Below are positions 33,923 through 42,899 of a stretch of 64,000 nucleotides of DNA, piece after piece. The first letter of the stretch is position 1. Each line of letters begins with the position of its first letter. The stretch covers positions 62,001-126,000 of the forward strand of contig JBDVOA010000029.1 in NCBI GenBank assembly GCA_039969355.1, read 5' to 3'. The notes beneath the pieces are model-generated. The model worked only from the letters and a program-made list of their open reading frames with translations, did no database searches and had not been told where the DNA came from. Origin of the DNA: JL08 sp039969355 (GTDB lineage Bacteria; Pseudomonadota; Alphaproteobacteria; Rhodobacterales; Rhodobacteraceae). Position numbers and translations under genes: made by a program.

Positions 33923-35586
33923 GAAACACGCTCTGGATAGACCCAAAGATCAGCATTGGCCGGAGACAGGTCTTGCGGATAGGGCGCGCCGTAGTACATG
34001 CAAATTCGCACCCACCGATCCGAGCGTGGGTCGAAATGTATTGCGCCAAAAAACGACAACTTGGCCCGCAACATATCGATGGGCATTACATCAGAGGAAA
34101 TGGTGTTTGACCGAAGCTCGCCATAGGGTGCCTTGACCGCGATCTGGGCACGGCGGATTGTATGCCGATGCTCAGGATGTTTCATCAAGAAATCCGCAAT
34201 TGGAGCCGCATCATCCCATTTTGACAAATCTGCAAAGGCCGCCGCCGCATCGCGCGCCGGAGCAAGCGGTTGTTCATAGTCGGCAATCGGTTCTTCGAAA
34301 CGTTCACCCAGTCGTGGTTCCAGTTTTTCCTCTGACACATACCAGGCACGTGCACAGTTCTGGTGTGCATCCCAATCCAGATCAAGCGCCCAGCCAAAAC
34401 TTGTTCGGATCTGTTCTTGGAGCTGACCTATCGACATGGCTCCGTCGATAATAAAGGCATCTGAATTCGAATCTGACATGTCAGAACCCAACGCATCCAC
34501 CAAGTCGCCATATGGTTCCAGAACAAGTGAGGCCAGCATTTCCTGACCTTCTTCGCCAAGGGCACCAGCAGACCACGTCAAAAGAGTATCCCACGGGTAT
34601 TCACCTGACAGGTCATTGTCTGCCAGGTGACTTTCCAACACCTCAAGGTCTTGGCGGAGTTGCGCGAGCTTTTCAATCTGTAGCGAATGTTCAGAGTGCC
34701 AGCGCGAGACGAGAAGCCGGCTGCGCTCCCACAACTCATGGAACTGCGCGATCTCTTCTGGCGTCGCTGTCACAACATTTCGCACTCGCAAGATGGCATT
34801 CTCGCGTGCCGCGACCCAGTTGTTGAATAACACCGGATGATTAACGATGTATGGTGCCATGCCCAATCCGGTGGAATTGCCGATACCCAGTTGCAAGGCC
34901 AGCTCCGGATCTAGCGGGACCGCTTTATCGCCGCCACGCGTCCGCGCCATGTGCTCCACCAGATCACGCACAAACCAACGTGTCAGATAAACCGACAACA
35001 TCTCAGCTTGAAACGGCGACTGCATTTCTGGCCGATTGGCAATAACCTCGCGATCGGCAGCACCCAATTTCCCGGACCCGTAGACCGCCGTGGTTCGCAT
35101 CAGATATCCAACCGAAGCCAGCTTGTCAGCATCGGGTTGGCGACCTTGCGAAAGCGCATCGACAAAATGTTCCCACAAACGCACAGATCGATTGGCACGC
35201 GAAACCGAAATCTCGCGCTCGCTTACCCGACCGGCCTCTTGCAGCGGAACATTTTTTGAAAGGCGTTTAATGTCGTCAGCGGATGGCACTCCATCAAACA
35301 ATGTAAACGTTGAATCCCAGGCGGTGGCGATCACTCGATCCGACCGCATTTCCGGCGGGAGGTCATGGGCAAAAACCACGAGAGAATAGGCATGCTCAGG
35401 ACCTTTTGCAGTATAGACCGCATGGCCCACGCCCTTGTCGTCAATTTCAAAAACCGGCCGCGAGAACTGCCAGTTCTCAGCGGCCATACGCCGGGTCAAC
35501 TGACGCATAAAACTCAGTCGGCATTGGTGAAACGAACCAAGACGCGATAGGCGCATTACGTCATCAGGTGCGCGAAGTTCAGCCAT
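33919..35586 (-). CDS. Conserved-looking protein of unknown function (555 residues)
   Basis: The start is the ATG at 35586, which has GGGAGGA just upstream and overlaps the dipeptidase-like gene by 8 bases; the open frame runs 92 codons further but inside that gene. The protein (MAELRAPDDVMRLSRLGSFH) has no signal peptide or membrane helix. It contains W-rich and acidic stretches, for example HPVLFNNWVAARENAILRVR and SFGWALDLDWDAHQNCARAWY, and ends LSPANADLWVYPERVS. I recognise no catalytic motif or family. Its coupling on both sides suggests it acts with the M19-like and DUF3726 proteins. Confidence 0.7.
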   Translation of the reverse strand: MAELRAPDDVMRLSRLGSFHQCRLSFMRQLTRRMAAENWQFSRPVFEIDDKGVGHAVYTAKGPEHAYSLVVFAHDLPPEMRSDRVIATAWDSTFTLFDGVPSADDIKRLSKNVPLQEAGRVSEREISVSRANRSVRLWEHFVDALSQGRQPDADKLASVGYLMRTTAVYGSGKLGAADREVIANRPEMQSPFQAEMLSVYLTRWFVRDLVEHMARTRGGDKAVPLDPELALQLGIGNSTGLGMAPYIVNHPVLFNNWVAARENAILRVRNVVTATPEEIAQFHELWERSRLLVSRWHSEHSLQIEKLAQLRQDLEVLESHLADNDLSGEYPWDTLLTWSAGALGEEGQEMLASLVLEPYGDLVDALGSDMSDSNSDAFIIDGAMSIGQLQEQIRTSFGWALDLDWDAHQNCARAWYVSEEKLEPRLGERFEEPIADYEQPLAPARDAAAAFADLSKWDDAAPIADFLMKHPEHRHTIRRAQIAVKAPYGELRSNTISSDVMPIDMLRAKLSFFGAIHFDPRSDRWVRICMYYGAPYPQDLSPANADLWVYPERVS

Positions 35587-36565
35587 CCATTCCTCCCAGC
35601 GGGGTGAAATTGCTTGCAAAGAAGCGATGCCAATTACTGCCCATAATGCCGGCAACCTCGTCATCTCCCATGCCCACGCCTCGCAATCCGCTTTCAATGT
35701 TGGCAAAGTCGCGGTTGTCCTGAAACCAGCCCGGCATCGGTGGGAAACCTGGCGCACTTGCCGATCCCTCACCATAGTCGATTTCCTTGGACCAACGTCC
35801 GACGCGCATCCACTCGACAATGCTGTCCGGCTGGTCCTGGCAGAGGTCGGTACCGATACCAAGATGGCTCACCCCGTAGCGATCAGCAGTGCGTGCAATC
35901 ATTTCGCAGAAACTCTCCAACGTGCAGGAAGATTTATTTTTGAGATGATGAGGATAGACCGAAAAGCCCATCATTCCACCATTTTCAGTCACCGCGCGGA
36001 TGACATCATGCTTTTTGTTGCGCAGCGCGGGTGACCAATCATAGGGGTTGGCGTGCGTAATAGCGATGGGGCGAGAGCTGATCTCGGCGGCTTCAATTGT
36101 GGAGCGGTCCGCGGAATGGCTCATATCAACTACCAGGCCCACGCGATTCATCTCTTTGATAACCTGCTTTCCCATACGGGTTATACCAGAATCTTCGGCT
36201 TCGTAGCAGCCCGTCGCAAGCAACGACTGATTGTTATAAGTCAACTGCATAAACCGCGCGCCGAGATCATGCAGGACCTCAACCAACCCGATGTCATCTT
36301 CGATGGGTGCTGGGTTCTGAAAGCCAAAGAAGACCGCTGTCCGTCCGGTTTCTCGCGCACGGTCAATGTCGCTGGCCCAACGTCCCTTAAGGATCAGATC
36401 AGGGTACATTTCGAACCATCGGTTCCACTTTTCAAAGTTGAGCACTGTTTCACGAAAGTTCTCGTGGTACGAAATCGTGACGTGGATTGCGTCCACGTCC
36501 CCTTCGCGCAATTGCCGAAAAACCTTTTCGGACCAATTTGCGTATTGTAGCCCGTCGATGCGCAT
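35579..36565 (-). CDS. M19 (membrane dipeptidase)-like hydrolase with altered metal site
   Basis: A 328-residue protein of the renal-dipeptidase fold. Conserved family features are DMSH (His 150), the second His in the AITHANP stretch (171) and GIGTD (Asp 240). The usual N-terminal DGHND metal motif reads DGLQYAN at 4-10, and the bridging Glu of the GxEG motif appears as Gln near 83. The common two-zinc site is therefore incomplete. No signal peptide. It follows the aldehyde dehydrogenase gene with a one-base junction. It may hydrolyse a special amide or dipeptide with one metal, or have another role. Confidence 0.8.
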   Translation of the reverse strand: MRIDGLQYANWSEKVFRQLREGDVDAIHVTISYHENFRETVLNFEKWNRWFEMYPDLILKGRWASDIDRARETGRTAVFFGFQNPAPIEDDIGLVEVLHDLGARFMQLTYNNQSLLATGCYEAEDSGITRMGKQVIKEMNRVGLVVDMSHSADRSTIEAAEISSRPIAITHANPYDWSPALRNKKHDVIRAVTENGGMMGFSVYPHHLKNKSSCTLESFCEMIARTADRYGVSHLGIGTDLCQDQPDSIVEWMRVGRWSKEIDYGEGSASAPGFPPMPGWFQDNRDFANIESGLRGVGMGDDEVAGIMGSNWHRFFASNFTPLGGMDG

Positions 36566-38007
36566 CAGACTGGGCCTGCGCTAATGTAGGCGGTCTTGAC
36601 AGTTGTATAGAACTCAGCCGCCGCCTTGCCTTGCTCACGAGGTCCGTATGAACTATCGCCACGCCCTCCAAATGGCACGTGATAGTCTGTACCCGCGGTA
36701 GGAAGGTTGACAGTTACGACGCCGGTTCGGGCATTGCGGCGGAAATGAGTGGCCCGCGCCAGAGAATTGGTCACGATGCCCGAGGTCAGGCCAAAGTTCG
36801 TATCATTCACGACCGTCAACGCCTCGTCGTAGCCGTCAACCTTGATGACGCTGGTCAGCGGTGCGAACATTTCTTCCCGGTTTATGCGCATTTCGTTGGT
36901 AGTATTCAAAAAAACACCAGGTGACATGTAGAATCCTTCGTGTGGCATCTCAAGACGGGTGCCTCCGCAGGCTAGTTCGGCGCCCTCCGATTTGCCGAGA
37001 TCAACATAGGCGAGGTTTTCGTCCAATTGCTGTTGGCTGACAACAGGACCCATCTGTACGCCTTCTTCGAGTGCGTGGCCCACCTTCATCGCCTTTGCAC
37101 CAGCCACCAGTTTTTCAACAAAGGCATCATACACTGCAGCATGCACCACGAGCCGCGAGGACGCAGTACATTTTTGGCCCGTGCTGCCAAACGCCCCGGC
37201 AATCGCCAGCGAAACAGCCAGATCGACATCTGCATCGTCCATCACAGCCAAAGCATTTTTCGAACCCATTTCCATTTGGACCTTGGTCAGGTTTTGGATC
37301 GCTGCGGAGGCAATACCTTTGCCCACAGGTACGGAACCCGTGAACGTAATCGCGTTCACAGCAGGGCTTTCAACCAAACGCTGACCAATACTGCGCCCCG
37401 ATCCGACAACAAGACTGAACAAGCCCTTGGGAACGTCCTGACGGTCGATGATCTCAGCCAAGGCCACAGCGGAGGCGGGGGTGATATTTGCGGGTTTCCA
37501 CACCACGGCATTGCCATAGCAAAGTGCGGGAGCAATTTTCCATGACGCTGTCGCTGTCGGGAAATTCCATGGGCTGATCACAGCCACTACACCAACTGGC
37601 TCGCGGCGCACATCGACTTCGACGCCAGCGCGTACAGAGTCCGCGTTCTCACCCAATTGTCGCAGGCATTCGGCAGCGTAATAGGTAAAAAATTGACCTG
37701 CGCGATAAACTTCGCCTTTACCTTCGGCCAGAGGTTTGCCTTCTTCCCGACTCAGAAGAGTTCCCAATTCCTCGGCGCGCGCCATCATTTCGTTGCCAAT
37801 GGCCATAAGAACCGCCTGCTTGCGCTCCATACCATAAGCACCCCATTCGCGCTGCGCGGCTTGCGCCTGTTCGAGCGTCGCATCCAGTTGATCAGCGCTA
37901 GCTTGCGCGTAAAAACCGATAAGGTCGGAAAGATCGGAAGGGTTGCGGTTTTCAACTTCAGCTTCGCCCGCAAGCCATTCGCCAGCGATCAGATTTTTGT
38001 GGGTCAC
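36565..38007 (-). CDS. NAD(P)-dependent aldehyde dehydrogenase
   Basis: A 480-residue ALDH. Catalytic Cys 280 (GSTGQKCTASS), general base Glu 246 (MEMGSKN) and Asn 148 (SPWNFP) are present. The pattern resembles the alpha-ketoglutaric semialdehyde dehydrogenase group. The GTG at 38007 is chosen because GGCGGAGAG lies 5 bases upstream; a longer frame from 38067 would run into the LysR promoter. First gene of the four-gene unit and divergent from the LysR gene. It probably oxidises an aldehyde made from the unit's unknown substrate. Confidence 0.88.
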   Translation of the reverse strand: MTHKNLIAGEWLAGEAEVENRNPSDLSDLIGFYAQASADQLDATLEQAQAAQREWGAYGMERKQAVLMAIGNEMMARAEELGTLLSREEGKPLAEGKGEVYRAGQFFTYYAAECLRQLGENADSVRAGVEVDVRREPVGVVAVISPWNFPTATASWKIAPALCYGNAVVWKPANITPASAVALAEIIDRQDVPKGLFSLVVGSGRSIGQRLVESPAVNAITFTGSVPVGKGIASAAIQNLTKVQMEMGSKNALAVMDDADVDLAVSLAIAGAFGSTGQKCTASSRLVVHAAVYDAFVEKLVAGAKAMKVGHALEEGVQMGPVVSQQQLDENLAYVDLGKSEGAELACGGTRLEMPHEGFYMSPGVFLNTTNEMRINREEMFAPLTSVIKVDGYDEALTVVNDTNFGLTSGIVTNSLARATHFRRNARTGVVTVNLPTAGTDYHVPFGGRGDSSYGPREQGKAAAEFYTTVKTAYISAGPV

Positions 38008-38078
38008 GTGCACTCTCCGCCTGAAGGAAATTATCAGGGATACAGTGGACACAGGTTCCAACATCAATCAAACTAAAA

Positions 38079-38090
38079 TTATTTAAATAA
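38079..38090 (+). promoter_or_regulatory. Perfect AT palindrome between ALDH and LysR genes
   Basis: TTATTTAAATAA, a perfect 12-bp palindrome, 19 bases before the LysR ATG, in an AT-rich part of the 102-bp divergent region. It could be an operator for the LysR protein or simply promoter sequence. Confidence 0.35.
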
Positions 38091-38109
38091 ACTTCAGGGA
38101 AACTTAAGC

Positions 38110-38988
38110 ATGACTATAAAGACCGAGATGCTGCGGTGTTTTTGCACAGTTGCGCAAACCGGCAGTCTCGCAAGTGCGGCGGACCGGTTAGGGCGAACCC
38201 AGGCCGCAATCTCAATGACGCTGAAGCAGTTGGAGGACCAACTTGGTAGTTCCTTGTTTGAAGGAAAGCGCAAAAATCGTCTTTCCCCGCTAGGAGAGCA
38301 AGTTTTCATACTTGGGAACAATCAGTTGCGGCAACTCGACAACACTTTTCGGACTATCCAAGACTTGGCAAACTCACCTCAGGGATTGCTGCGCATCGCC
38401 TCTGTTCCCTCTGTTGCGGCGCTGGTTTACCCGTCCGTTGTGGAATTTCTTTCGGAAGAGAATCCAGGATTGCACCTGGAGCTTCGTGACATGGACTCTC
38501 AATTGGTTATCGATGCACTTGTTCATCGACGTGCGGATATTGGCATCGCATCGTCCCATCACGTGTTGAACGGCGTCGAAGTAGCCCCGCTGTTTCAGGA
38601 TAGGTTCGGCCTTGTCTGTACTATCGATCATCCACTGGCCAAGCGCAGATCTGGCATCAAAATCAATGATGTTCTGAGTGCGCCGTTTTTGCGCAACGGC
38701 CTGTGTGATCAGATTGAAACGGCCCGTTTTCGGAGTCGCCTGAAAAAGATCCACTTGTTGATCCACAATACTAATTCATTGTTGGCAATGGTTCGCACTG
38801 GCAAGTGGGTCACGGTATTGCCAAAATCAATCATGGGGTCTGCACCCGAAAATCTCTGTTTTCTGCCCATAGAGGACCTCCCCGACGAACGACAAGTCTA
38901 CCTTTATCTGTGCGAACAAGGCCACATCAGTGACATTCAGCGACAAACTCATGCGGTCATCGCCGAGCATCAGTGGAGCATTGATTAG
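38110..38988 (+). CDS. LysR-family transcriptional regulator
   Basis: A 292-residue regulator. The N-terminal winged helix-turn-helix includes TGSLASAADRLGRTQAAISM and LKQLEDQLGSSLFEG (residues 15-57), and an effector-binding domain fills the rest. It is divergent from the aldehyde dehydrogenase gene, the normal place for a LysR activator of the neighbouring operon. The inducer is unknown but would help define the substrate of the dipeptidase-like cluster. Confidence 0.9.
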   Translation: MTIKTEMLRCFCTVAQTGSLASAADRLGRTQAAISMTLKQLEDQLGSSLFEGKRKNRLSPLGEQVFILGNNQLRQLDNTFRTIQDLANSPQGLLRIASVPSVAALVYPSVVEFLSEENPGLHLELRDMDSQLVIDALVHRRADIGIASSHHVLNGVEVAPLFQDRFGLVCTIDHPLAKRRSGIKINDVLSAPFLRNGLCDQIETARFRSRLKKIHLLIHNTNSLLAMVRTGKWVTVLPKSIMGSAPENLCFLPIEDLPDERQVYLYLCEQGHISDIQRQTHAVIAEHQWSID

Positions 38989-39001
38989 CGGTTTTTCCGG
39001 C

Positions 39002-40432
39002 TCAAATGAGCGGTCCCAAGATAGCCATGGTGTTGTTCCAGAGTTTTTTCTGCCAGTTCCATGACTGAACATCTTTCAATAAGACCACCTTGCTGTCTGC
39101 CAAATACTCGGCCTGACGCGCTTGCATGTCGGCGGTCAGGTCAGAGTCATGCAGGAGTATGTTGTTTTCATAGTTCAGATCAAAGCTTCGACGATCCATA
39201 TTGGCCGATCCGATCAAGGTGACCTGACCATCCAGCGTCATGGATTTTGTGTGCAACATTCCCGGCTGATACTCGTAGATTTTCACCCCGGCGATCAACA
39301 GATCCTCGTAGTAGCTTTTGCTTGCGGCCCCCACGGCGAAGTCGTTGTTGCGTGCGGGAAAAATGACCGTCGTATCAATGCCCCGGTTTGCAGCAGCGCG
39401 CAATGCTGCCAGCATCGGGCTGTTGGGCGCGAAATAAGGCGTTGTAATGCACAATTCGCGACGGGCCGCGAACATAAGGCTTTGAAACATCTCAGGCATG
39501 GCCGATGCGCGATCGGTTGGCCCGGTGCTAACCACCTGTGCCGTGAACCCTTTTCTCGGATTTTCGATAGGTTGATTCAACATATCGCTGATGTCTTCAT
39601 TGTAACTGGCCATCCAATCGCTTGCGAACAGATGCTGATTTTGGCGCACGACGGGGCCTTCAAACCGCATGACGGCATCAACCCAGGGGGCATATTTAGC
39701 TTTTGGAAGAAATGCCGGGTCAGCGCAGTTCTGGCTGCCGCAATAAGTAATCCGATTGTCGATCACGAGTATCTTGCGGTGATTGCGCAGATCAATCCGC
39801 CCGTTGAATATTCGAAGTAATGGATTGCCAATTTTCAATGCCCGGGCGACTTTTACCCCTGCAGACTCCATCTCTTTCCAATGGGAACTGCGAACCAGAT
39901 CGCGAGACCCGATATCATCGACCAACGCGCGGCAGGTCACGCCGCGTTTTGCCGCCCGTTTCAGCGCCTCGATCATTTTTTTACCGTTGTTGTCAGCGAG
40001 CCAGATATAAAAATTTACGTGTGCGTGGTCCTTTGCGGCATCGACGTCAGCGACCATTTCGTCAATTGTGGTATCAGAATCCTTCATCAGGCGACCGCTG
40101 TTCCCTCCCACTGGGGGATACCCACAAATTGAAGTACCGACCCTAAAAATAGGGGCCGTCCAATCGGTCAGATTTGCCGCGTGTTCCGGCCTGTCCCAGC
40201 CTAACGTATTCCGAGGTCGCGGAAGGGCATCAAAAATCTGTTTCAGGCGCGCGGCCCGTTTGCGACCAATGTTGGTTTCACCGATCAGGACATACGCAAT
40301 GACCCCCCCAATCGGAAGCGCTACGACGACCACAAGCCATGCAAGTCGCGCCGCCGGTTCCCGGTTCGGACGAAGTAGAATGCGGGCGATACAGGCGGCA
40401 ACAATAAGAAAGGTCACAGTTGGCAAAAACAT
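39002..40432 (-). CDS. cls: Cardiolipin synthase (phospholipase D family)
   Basis: A 476-residue membrane enzyme that joins two phosphatidylglycerols or a similar pair into cardiolipin. Two N-terminal membrane helices (about residues 2-18 and 28-48) precede two HKD motifs: HRKILVIDNRITYCGSQN near 217 and HTKSMTLDGQVTLIGSANMD near 395. Convergent with the LysR gene (13 bp between stops). Confidence 0.9.
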   Translation of the reverse strand: MFLPTVTFLIVAACIARILLRPNREPAARLAWLVVVVALPIGGVIAYVLIGETNIGRKRAARLKQIFDALPRPRNTLGWDRPEHAANLTDWTAPIFRVGTSICGYPPVGGNSGRLMKDSDTTIDEMVADVDAAKDHAHVNFYIWLADNNGKKMIEALKRAAKRGVTCRALVDDIGSRDLVRSSHWKEMESAGVKVARALKIGNPLLRIFNGRIDLRNHRKILVIDNRITYCGSQNCADPAFLPKAKYAPWVDAVMRFEGPVVRQNQHLFASDWMASYNEDISDMLNQPIENPRKGFTAQVVSTGPTDRASAMPEMFQSLMFAARRELCITTPYFAPNSPMLAALRAAANRGIDTTVIFPARNNDFAVGAASKSYYEDLLIAGVKIYEYQPGMLHTKSMTLDGQVTLIGSANMDRRSFDLNYENNILLHDSDLTADMQARQAEYLADSKVVLLKDVQSWNWQKKLWNNTMAILGPLI

Positions 40433-40571
40433 GTCTCACCCTCTCAACTGATCAAGGAAAAGGCTCCTGACCGCGCCAGACATAATACATCCCATCGCCG
40501 CAACTTCGAGGTCATATCGTTGCATTCCTAACCGACGGCGCCAACCTCAAAGCGCTACCGTGTCGTTAAGA

Positions 40572-41357
40572 TCACGCCTGGCAGGCTTTGTCAGCAATTC
40601 GGACCAGATCATCAAAAACGCCGACACTGCCTGCAACCACGCGCCCACCATTCTCAATCATTTCATCAGCACTTTGGGTTTCCACTTTGCCGCCCGCTTC
40701 AGCGATCAAGAGTTGCCCCGCCAGACAATCCCAGGCATTCATATGTTCCTCTACATAGCCAATAAGCCGACCCGCAGCGACATAGGCCAGCGACAGTGCA
40801 CCAGAGGCATTGCGGTGAAAAACGCCACCCTCAGAGGTAATACTGTCTATCAAAGATACGACGCCGCCTGAGCTGATCCGGGTGGAATAACCGGTACTAA
40901 TCGTTCCACGCGTAAGCACAGCGTCCGGTGGACAAATCAACGTTTCACCATTCAGGCGCGCGCCTTGGCCGCTGACGGCTGAGAATAGTTCGTCATGAAG
41001 AGGGTCATGGGTAACACCAATCACAGTCTGGTCGTTTTGGACCACGGCCAGAACCACCACCCAAGCAGGTATGGAATTGATGAAGTTTGTTGTCCCATCG
41101 ATCGGATCGATAACCCACGTAAAGCCGGATATACTGGGTTTAGGGGCGTGCTCTTCACCCACGATACCATCGTCAGGAAATGCGGATTCGATCATAGCAC
41201 GCACGTGCAACTCCACGGCCTTATCTGCTTCGGATACAAAATCCTGGTGGCCTTTGTCTTCGATCACAAGGCTTCCGATTCTTCGAAAATAATCAACCGC
41301 CAGTGCCCCGCCGCTTTTTGCGATATTGACTGCTTCGCTCGCGCGGTGTTCCAACAT
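40572..41357 (-). CDS. Inositol-monophosphatase family phosphatase
   Basis: A 261-residue magnesium-dependent phosphatase. Metal-binding motifs are visible: IVGEEHA near residue 65, WVIDPIDGTTNFINS near 80-94, and MNAWDCLAG near 205. SuhB- or HisN-type activity is possible; the sequence does not decide. The ATG at 41357 has GAGGA nearby; a TTG eight codons upstream is less likely. Confidence 0.87.
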   Translation of the reverse strand: MLEHRASEAVNIAKSGGALAVDYFRRIGSLVIEDKGHQDFVSEADKAVELHVRAMIESAFPDDGIVGEEHAPKPSISGFTWVIDPIDGTTNFINSIPAWVVVLAVVQNDQTVIGVTHDPLHDELFSAVSGQGARLNGETLICPPDAVLTRGTISTGYSTRISSGGVVSLIDSITSEGGVFHRNASGALSLAYVAAGRLIGYVEEHMNAWDCLAGQLLIAEAGGKVETQSADEMIENGGRVVAGSVGVFDDLVRIADKACQA

Positions 41358-41511
41358 GGTAGCTGTCCTCGTTAATTGCAATGATTTCGATAACCTTGTC
41401 AGTCGCGATCCTATTTGTCTATGCGAGCTTATTTCTAAGATGGTGTCTGCAGGGGAAACAATGCCTGAGCGGCTGATTCAGGACTCGGCCCTCGAATTTC
41501 TGCTCCTCACG

Positions 41512-42762
41512 TCACTGGGCGACCTGCAGTCCTTTTGTGATGCTGCCGCCATTCTTCGCGAGCGGAAGCAAACAAGCCTGAAGCGCATGGTAGAGATCCG
41601 GTTTACCGGTAAAAACCCGGTTTACCGGACGCAATTCGTCGTCCAGTTCTGGGATCCAGCCACCGTGCTTGTGGTCAATCACATGCCCATCCACAAATCC
41701 CCAGATGCGTCGGTACCAGGTCTCAAAAAGGGCGTCGTCGTAAACAGAATTTAACGCAGAAGCAGCGCCTATACCTTCAGCGCAAACCCACCAGAACCGA
41801 TCAACTCGATCAGGGTCATCGCACCAATCAAGCGTATAGTAGAAACCACCAGTTTCAGGACACCAAGCGGTGTTGATGGCATTTTCGAACAGAGATCTTG
41901 CGGCGTCAGGCATCCATTCTTTTTTTCGCCCGCCTAGGTCCCACAACTGAATCAAGAGACGTGCCCATTCCAATGCATGCCCGGGTGTTGTCCCTGCGGG
42001 GCGCAACATTGGGTCTCCGGCATATGCGCGATCAACCTGCCAATCGGCGTTAAAATGCTCCGGCACCCGCCAACCCTGTTCTCTGGCGTGACGGTTGATG
42101 ATTAGTTCGGCAATACTCTCGGCCATATTCATGTAAGTTTGATCACCTGTCGCCTCATGGGCTGCCATCAGGGCCTCAGTCAGGTGCATGTTTGAATTCT
42201 GGCCGCGGTAGTTGCTGATGGTTTTCCAATCCGCGCTATATTCTTCGCTTGTAGCGCCCACATCGTTTTCCCAAAACCGGCTGAGCAATACCTCACTGAC
42301 ATCTTCCATCAATCGATCTGCATCAGGGTGCCCCGCCACTTTGGCGGACGCGCCCGCCAACAGGACAAACGCGTGGCCATAGGCCTGTTTGGCCGGGTTC
42401 GTGGGTGAAAAATCGTCGACACCCCAATAGTAACCCCCGTTTGTTGTGTCTCGGTGTCTGGCCCACAAAAACGCCATTCCGTGATCGATGATATCATCTG
42501 AAACCGGGCGTCCGACCAGTTTGCCGATTGCAAAACAATGCACCATGCGCGTGGTCTCGTGTAGTTGTCTTTCGCTTCCATCGTGACCGGGAGCAGAAGG
42601 CAGCGGCAACCCGGTACTGTCCAAGCAATGAAATCCACCTACCGGATTTAAGAGATGAGGTTCAAAGAAATCGAACAACGATGACGCCTGTCGCAATAGC
42701 CATTGCCCATGGTCTTTGCGGGTCGCAAAATCCGGCCCCGATACTTCCGTCCAGTCCTGCAC
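41512..42762 (-). CDS. AGE-family sugar epimerase/isomerase
   Basis: A 416-residue alpha/alpha-barrel enzyme of the N-acylglucosamine 2-epimerase family. Conserved blocks are HETTRMVHCFAIGKLVG near residues 68-84, GQNSNMHLTEALMAAHEATGD near 190-210, and PGHALEWARLLIQLW near 255-270, with conserved His residues expected in catalysis. Members isomerise mannose, GlcNAc or sulfoquinovose; which one cannot be told here. Start is a GTG with AAAGG 8 bases upstream. Confidence 0.83.
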   Translation of the reverse strand: MQDWTEVSGPDFATRKDHGQWLLRQASSLFDFFEPHLLNPVGGFHCLDSTGLPLPSAPGHDGSERQLHETTRMVHCFAIGKLVGRPVSDDIIDHGMAFLWARHRDTTNGGYYWGVDDFSPTNPAKQAYGHAFVLLAGASAKVAGHPDADRLMEDVSEVLLSRFWENDVGATSEEYSADWKTISNYRGQNSNMHLTEALMAAHEATGDQTYMNMAESIAELIINRHAREQGWRVPEHFNADWQVDRAYAGDPMLRPAGTTPGHALEWARLLIQLWDLGGRKKEWMPDAARSLFENAINTAWCPETGGFYYTLDWCDDPDRVDRFWWVCAEGIGAASALNSVYDDALFETWYRRIWGFVDGHVIDHKHGGWIPELDDELRPVNRVFTGKPDLYHALQACLLPLAKNGGSITKGLQVAQ

Positions 42763-42899
42763 GTCGAACCCTTTCTGAGTTAAAGATTAAAAAGCACAAG
42801 GTTCCCAATGCGTTTCCGCGGATCATCACCGCAAAACACTTGCCGACCGCAACACTGACAATTTTCTCCGCCTGACAGCCGAATTTGCCGTTGTTCATT

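Noticed and set aside
35587..35862. Upstream extension of the 555-residue gene by 92 codons
   Set aside because: It lies within the dipeptidase-like gene on the same strand; the ATG at 35586 has GGGAGGA just before it.
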